Shown piece after piece: positions 5,257-9,302 of a stretch of 9,302 nucleotides of DNA. Source of the stretch: Thermoplasmata archaeon (GTDB taxonomy: Archaea > Thermoplasmatota > Thermoplasmata > Thermoplasmatales > Thermoplasmataceae); contig JAJYPW010000026.1 of NCBI GenBank assembly GCA_021795055.1, positions 1-9,302 of the forward strand, given 5' to 3'. Below the pieces are notes generated by a model. It was given only the letters and a program-made list of their open reading frames with translations. It was not told where the DNA came from and made no database searches. Made by a program: the position numbers and the translations under genes. Each line of letters starts with the position of its first letter. The stretch's first letter is position 1.

Positions 5257-6396
5257 ATGTTCTATGTAAAACAGGGTAATATGCCGCAGAGCCGCCATAC
5301 GTACGGTGACATAAACGGTATGCTCAGGGAGGAGCTTTTTGGTGAGGAATCATTTGATGGACCATACTCATTGCTGTACCACAGCGGAGAACCAACAGAG
5401 GTTAAGGCAATCGAAAAGAAAGAGAAGGAGGGCATAAAGGAATCAAAGAAGGTCGTTGTTCACAAGCACTACAATGCTCTGTCCTACCCGAGACAGGGCA
5501 GTTTCATTACCGGAAGGAAGGTGATCATGTACAACGACAGGCTGAGGATAGGTACTTTGCAGCCTTCTGGGAGGATGGATGTGCTAATGAGGAATGCCCT
5601 TTTTGAAACAATTTTCTTCGTGCATCATGGTTCAGGAGAACTCTTTTCCCCATTTGGAAAACTCAGATTTGGTAAGGGCGATTATGTTTATATCCCGAAG
5701 GGACTGACATTTCTCTTAGATTACACGAAGGATTTCACGGCTTTTTTCCTGGAGTCCAGAGACAGGATTTCGATCCCGCCGCGATATCTCAATATGTACG
5801 GACAGCTCAAGGAAGGATCACCATATTATACGCGGGACTTCAGGCACCCTGTTCTTGAACAACCCAGGGAGACCGGCATAAGGGATGTCTGGGTTGACTT
5901 CGATGACCACTTCATAGTTGAGAGGAGGGAGAAGACCATGTTTGACGTAGTCGGTTGGGATGGCTACCTCTACCCGTTCTCAGTGAATGTGGGATCGTTT
6001 TCCCCAATTGTCGGAAAACTTCACATGCCGCCGCCTGTGCATGAACATTTTTCCGGAAAATCTTTCATGCTTGGCACCTTTCTTCCCAGACTCTTTGATT
6101 TTCATCCCAATGCTATCCCAATTTCTTACTACCACAATAATATAGATACCGACGAGGTGCTCTTTTACTCTACAGGGAACTTCATGAGCCGCAGGGGGAT
6201 TTCTGTGGGATCCATAACAGTTCATGTCAGGGGTATCATTCATGGCCCACAGCCGGGAGCGGTTGAAGGGGCTATTGGCAAGAAATCCACGGATGAGACT
6301 GCAGTAATGATCGAGGCATACGATCCCCTCAAATTCACAGAATTTGCTGACACAATCGAGGACGATTCATACATGAAGTCATGGATCAGGAAGTAG
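5257..6396 (+). CDS. hmgA: Homogentisate 1,2-dioxygenase
   Basis: Opens the ring of homogentisate with O2 to give maleylacetoacetate, using Fe(II). The 379-residue product is a bicupin. The N-terminal half carries RQGSFITGRK (79-88) and a cupin strand set around FFVHHGSGELFSPFGKL (120-136). The catalytic half has MPPPVHEHF (257-265, with H262 near the active site), and iron ligands H293 in YYHNNIDTDE, E300 in the same motif and H329 in GIIHGPQPG. The spacing from first to last ligand (36) equals that of human HGD, and the first-to-second spacing is 7 rather than 6, as in the prokaryotic YHNNxDxDE variant. It is somewhat shorter than human HGD (445). The ATG at 5257 lies 4 bp after the preceding stop, with a GGTGA about 6 bp upstream as a possible ribosome site. 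It is the third gene of the operon. Confidence 0.94.
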   Translation: MFYVKQGNMPQSRHTYGDINGMLREELFGEESFDGPYSLLYHSGEPTEVKAIEKKEKEGIKESKKVVVHKHYNALSYPRQGSFITGRKVIMYNDRLRIGTLQPSGRMDVLMRNALFETIFFVHHGSGELFSPFGKLRFGKGDYVYIPKGLTFLLDYTKDFTAFFLESRDRISIPPRYLNMYGQLKEGSPYYTRDFRHPVLEQPRETGIRDVWVDFDDHFIVERREKTMFDVVGWDGYLYPFSVNVGSFSPIVGKLHMPPPVHEHFSGKSFMLGTFLPRLFDFHPNAIPISYYHNNIDTDEVLFYSTGNFMSRRGISVGSITVHVRGIIHGPQPGAVEGAIGKKSTDETAVMIEAYDPLKFTEFADTIEDDSYMKSWIRK

Positions 6397-6429
6397 GAAT
6401 GTATTCAGGCATTGAAGATCACGGGAAAA

Positions 6430-6439
6430 GTAATATATC
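6430..6439 (+). promoter_or_regulatory. TATA box of the aminotransferase gene
   Basis: GTAATATATC is centred about 25 bp upstream of the ATG at 6460, indicating a separate leaderless transcript for the aminotransferase. It lies inside the extended frame that would begin at TTG 6412, which argues against that longer start. Confidence 0.6.
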
Positions 6440-6459
6440 CACTTTTTCGATGTGAAGCG

Positions 6460-7632
6460 ATGGTTTCCAGCAGGCTTTCCGGTATCAACAAATCCGCATC
6501 CCTCGCACTTACCAGGGTGGCAGCGGAGTTCAAGCAGAAGGGAATAAAGGTCTACAATTTCGGCATTGGTGAGCCGGATTTCACCACGCCGGAGGGAATA
6601 ATAAATGCCTCTTACGAAAGCGCAAGAAAAGGGATGACCCATTACACCCCATCGTCCGGCTTGCCCCAGCTCCGCCAGGCGATAGCCGAGAAACTTTCTG
6701 TTTTCAACGGAATCGATGGCGCGCTTGCGGAGGAAGTGGTTGCCACGCCAACGAAATTTGCGCTTTATATTTCTCTCCTTGTGCTGCTGGAGCCCGACGA
6801 CGGGGTTCTAATTCCTGAACCATACTATCTGTCGTATCCGGATATAGTCAGGCTTGCGGGAGGAAAGGCGCTTCCTTTCGTACTTCCACGCGATTATGCT
6901 TTCGATCTTGAAGCAGCTGAAGACCTAGTGACTCCGAGAACAAAGGTCATGATCTTCAACAGTCCCGTGAATCCCACAGGGAAAGTATATTCAGAGAAGG
7001 ACATAAGGAAATTGTCAGATTTCGTGATCGATCATGATCTGATGCTTATCTCTGACGAGATATACGAGTACATAATCTTCAAGGGCAAGCACTTTTCCCC
7101 CGCCTCAATCCCTGAGATGAGGGAGCGTACCATCACTGTTTCAGGGTTCAGCAAATCCCATGCAATGACTGGCTGGAGAATTGGATATCTTCATGCACCG
7201 AAGGAAATAGCGGATGCCTGTGATCTGATCCAGCAGCAGACCATTACCTGTGCCCCGTCAATCTCCCAGGTGGCAGCCATAGAAGCGCTGAAAGACAGTG
7301 AGTCCCCGAAGAAATTCACTGCAGAATTCAGGGAGAGGAGGGATATTGTGGTAAAAATGCTGAACGAGATTGATGGAATAGACGTGATTGAACCAGAAGG
7401 CACCTTTTATGCATTTCCGCATTTCGATATGCGTGCTGGATCCGAAAGATTTTCCAGCGATCTCCTGAAAGAATATCACGTTGCCGTGACACCTGGCAGG
7501 GCTTTCGGAGAGAGATTTGACGACCATTTCAGGTTATCCTTTGCTGCAAAAGAGGAAGACCTTGTAAAGGGTATTGAGGAACTGGGCAATTTCATGAAAG
7601 CAAGAAAGGCGGAACAAACTGCAGGATCTTAA
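6460..7632 (+). CDS. Class I/II PLP aminotransferase, probable tyrosine/aromatic aminotransferase
   Basis: PLP enzyme that swaps an amino group between an amino acid and a 2-oxo acid. From the ATG at 6460 it has 390 residues, typical for the archaeal AspC-like subfamily. Key residues: FGIGEPDF (34-41), N171 in NSPVNPTG, D199 and Y202 in SDEIYEY, the Schiff-base lysine K232 in SGFSKSHAMTGWRIGY with R240 contacting PLP phosphate, and the substrate-carboxylate arginine R358 in FRLSFA. A TTG at 6412 would add 16 residues (MKITGKVIYP...), but these are not family-like and contain the promoter. The family alone would suggest aspartate or broad aromatic specificity. The hpd, FAH and homogentisate dioxygenase genes directly upstream suggest it supplies 4-hydroxyphenylpyruvate from tyrosine; that specificity is inferred. 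Its own TATA box allows expression separate from the operon, fitting a dual role in aromatic amino acid synthesis. Confidence 0.92.
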   Translation: MVSSRLSGINKSASLALTRVAAEFKQKGIKVYNFGIGEPDFTTPEGIINASYESARKGMTHYTPSSGLPQLRQAIAEKLSVFNGIDGALAEEVVATPTKFALYISLLVLLEPDDGVLIPEPYYLSYPDIVRLAGGKALPFVLPRDYAFDLEAAEDLVTPRTKVMIFNSPVNPTGKVYSEKDIRKLSDFVIDHDLMLISDEIYEYIIFKGKHFSPASIPEMRERTITVSGFSKSHAMTGWRIGYLHAPKEIADACDLIQQQTITCAPSISQVAAIEALKDSESPKKFTAEFRERRDIVVKMLNEIDGIDVIEPEGTFYAFPHFDMRAGSERFSSDLLKEYHVAVTPGRAFGERFDDHFRLSFAAKEEDLVKGIEELGNFMKARKAEQTAGS

Positions 7633-8368
7633 GGTAGACGAAGGAATCTATTTTTCTGATTTGGGTTGCATATATCTCAGCGAAGCCAGAGCGGCAGTGG
7701 TCTCAGACCTGCATCTTGGATTCGAGGAGGAAATGAACCTGCATGGGCTGTTCCTGCCAAAGATGCAGCTCAGGCATGTGGAATCAAGGATAGACAGCAT
7801 CATTGACAGATATAATCCTGAATCACTGATCATAAATGGCGATTTTAAGCAGGAATTCTCAAGGAATCTCCCGCAGGAATGGGACGACATAATCCACTTC
7901 ATTGACAGGTACTCCGATAAGTTGAATCTGAAGTTCGTCAGGGGAAACCACGATAATTATCTTCTTACAATACTGAACCGGCGCGGCATCGATCTGTACG
8001 AGTACTACGAGACCGAATCCTTCTATATTTACCATGGGGACAGGGACCGGGGTCTCAGAAAGACGACGATCCTAGGGCATGAACATCCTTCTCTGGTCCT
8101 GAGGGACAGAATAGGCGGTATCGTGAAGATGGGGTGCTTTGTGTACAACGCAAAAAGCAGGGTAGCCATTACCCCGGCGCTGAGTTTTTATTCCTCGGGA
8201 ACAGACATAACACAGTCATTGCTCAGCGATGAGCACTTCACTCCTGTGTTGAAGAACGTTGACGCAGGCGGATTCAGGGTTTTTGGGTTGACCGACGACT
8301 TCGGGCTGGTGGACTTTGGTCTGCTTTCCGATCTGCAGGGGGATAGGGATCAGAGGCATAACCACTGA
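7619..8368 (+). CDS. COG1407-type metallophosphoesterase
   Basis: Calcineurin-like metallophosphoesterase of the ICC-like COG1407 group; the physiological substrate is unknown. Metal-binding motifs are complete (numbering from the TTG at 7661): SDLHLG (15-20), NGDFKQ (59-64), RGNHDN (94-99), YHGD (124-127) and GHEHP (139-143). The TTG at 7661 gives 235 residues, but the frame is open upstream to 7598 and encodes KVDEGIYFSDLGCIYLSEAR, a stretch resembling the usual family N terminus. No ATG, GTG or TTG lies in that extension, so I place the start at CTG 7619, which has AAAGGCGG (7605-7612) six bases before it and overlaps the aminotransferase stop by 14 bp. If CTG is not used, TTG 7661 is the fallback. 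Its 3' end overlaps hemA tail to tail for 95 bp. Probably translated from the aminotransferase transcript. Confidence 0.85.
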   Translation: MQDLKVDEGIYFSDLGCIYLSEARAAVVSDLHLGFEEEMNLHGLFLPKMQLRHVESRIDSIIDRYNPESLIINGDFKQEFSRNLPQEWDDIIHFIDRYSDKLNLKFVRGNHDNYLLTILNRRGIDLYEYYETESFYIYHGDRDRGLRKTTILGHEHPSLVLRDRIGGIVKMGCFVYNAKSRVAITPALSFYSSGTDITQSLLSDEHFTPVLKNVDAGGFRVFGLTDDFGLVDFGLLSDLQGDRDQRHNH

Positions 8369-9302
8369 ATCCTTCCTCGACGATTTTCTGCAGCGAATCT
8401 GGCGAATCGTTAGCTATTGACCTCACCAGAGTCGAAATGGGATGCATCATCTTGTTTGTAAACGAAACCATCATCCTGTCCAGCAGTTCGTCAATGTTCT
8501 TGCCCTTTGAGAACTCCTTCCTGAATTTGTAGATCTCCTCTCCCGCAATCTCCGTTGCATTGGTATAAAGGGTTCCAAGGAATTCTTCGGCCAGATGATT
8601 CATGACCTTCCTTTCAATCTTGGCGGCCTCGTCAGAGATGATCCTCTCCGCTTCCCTGATTGCATCGCTCCTTTCCCCAAGCGATCCTGTGACAAATCTG
8701 TCAAGGTCTGAAAGATCGAGGTATACAACATTCAGCCTCGATCTTACGTCGGGATGCACGTTTGCCGGGTTGGATACGTCCACAATAATGTAACGGCGAG
8801 AATCAGGAAACATGTCAGGAAACAGAATAGGATCCTTCGAGGTTGTGGCTGCTATGACAATGTCGCTTTCGGGAACCACGGACCTAAGCTCTGAAAATGG
8901 GGCCACAGTGAGTCCAACCATTCTTTCCCTGGGCGGGTAGTTCCTGTAAATAAGCGAAATTTTGGAGGGAAGATACTGGGACAGTGTCCTTACAAACCCC
9001 ATTCCCATTTTGCCTGATCCGATAACCGCTATCATGGTGCCCTTCATCGGGGAATGTTGCTTCAGCATCTCCGTAAACACTGAAGGCACAGAAACCTTCC
9101 CGTTGGAAATGCCGGTCTTTTTTCTCACCGCTTTCCCGGCACGTATCGCGCCCACGAACACCTCCGTCAGCAGTGAATTTTTCATACCTCTTTTCAGGTA
9201 TTCGTCGTATGCCCTTTTGACCTGGCCCAGTATTTCACCCTCTCCAACCGAAAGGGAATCAAGGCCGCATGACACCTTCAGGAGATGGTCCAGGGCGTCA
9301 CT
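8274..9302 (-). CDS. hemA: Glutamyl-tRNA reductase, 5' end beyond right edge
   Basis: Reduces glutamyl-tRNA(Glu) with NADPH to glutamate-1-semialdehyde, the first step of C5 tetrapyrrole (heme/siroheme) synthesis. A GTG at 9275 could be mistaken for a start, but the frame is open to the edge and the codons before it read DALDHLLKV, joining SCGLDSLSVGEGEILGQVK to match the family HLxxVxxGLDSxxxGExQILGQVK. About 100 N-terminal residues, including the catalytic cysteine (usually in TCNR), lie beyond the edge; 342 are visible. Seen here: ISNGKVSVPS, the NADPH-binding VIGSGKMGMGF, IVIAATTSKDPIL and VDVSNPANV, then the helical dimerisation domain (KFRKEFSKGKN...). The last about 30 residues (YPPADRKADQSPPARSRR...) are Pro/Arg-rich, not conserved in the family, and are encoded opposite the conserved-looking end of the phosphoesterase gene. 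Confidence 0.93.
   Translation of the reverse strand, partial: SDALDHLLKVSCGLDSLSVGEGEILGQVKRAYDEYLKRGMKNSLLTEVFVGAIRAGKAVRKKTGISNGKVSVPSVFTEMLKQHSPMKGTMIAVIGSGKMGMGFVRTLSQYLPSKISLIYRNYPPRERMVGLTVAPFSELRSVVPESDIVIAATTSKDPILFPDMFPDSRRYIIVDVSNPANVHPDVRSRLNVVYLDLSDLDRFVTGSLGERSDAIREAERIISDEAAKIERKVMNHLAEEFLGTLYTNATEIAGEEIYKFRKEFSKGKNIDELLDRMMVSFTNKMMHPISTLVRSIANDSPDSLQKIVEEGFSGYASDPYPPADRKADQSPPARSRRSTQKP

Noticed and set aside
6412..6459. TTG start adding 16 residues to the aminotransferase
   Set aside because: The added residues do not resemble the family and overlap a well-placed TATA box for the ATG at 6460.
9273..9275. GTG as the start of hemA
   Set aside because: Codons upstream of it encode conserved glutamyl-tRNA reductase sequence (DHLLKV), so the gene continues past the right edge.

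Overview
The window reads as a piece of an archaeal chromosome, most likely from an aerobic member of the Thermoplasmata (Thermoplasmatales-like). The archaeal call rests on AT-rich TATA-like boxes about 25 bp upstream of several start codons (leaderless-type promoters), a tRNA-His with a genome-encoded G-1 and C73 but no encoded CCA, a METTL5-type RNA methylase and an archaeal-type aspartate-family aminotransferase. The order-level assignment is inference; no rRNA or other marker is present.

Layout. Positions 1-129 (minus) hold a piece of a second 4-hydroxyphenylpyruvate dioxygenase (hpd) gene that runs off the left edge. Its first 69 bp match the intact hpd copy at 4119-4187 in inverted orientation (67/69). 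An AT-rich spacer (130-586) with several TTGTAT-type motifs and inverted repeats leads into a two-gene plus-strand unit: a small basic protein of unknown function and a METTL5-like RNA N6-adenine methyltransferase. A tRNA-His(GTG) follows at 1542-1614. After about 560 bp with no convincing gene comes a minus-strand nine-helix membrane protein, divergent from the next operon.

The centre is a tyrosine/homogentisate catabolic cassette. Hpd (4-hydroxyphenylpyruvate to homogentisate), a fumarylacetoacetase-family hydrolase and homogentisate 1,2-dioxygenase lie 4-6 bp apart as an operon. A class I aminotransferase with its own promoter follows and probably makes 4-hydroxyphenylpyruvate from tyrosine. 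Together they would convert tyrosine to fumarate plus acetoacetate using two O2-dependent steps. No maleylacetoacetate isomerase is seen.

The right end holds a COG1407-type metallophosphoesterase whose 3' end overlaps by 95 bp, tail to tail, with a minus-strand glutamyl-tRNA reductase (hemA, first step of heme/tetrapyrrole synthesis) that runs off the right edge.

The most unusual feature is the inverted partial hpd copy. It could mark recent duplication or gene conversion, allow inversion of the 4-kb segment between the copies (which would separate the hpd 5' part and promoter from the downstream genes), or be an assembly artefact.
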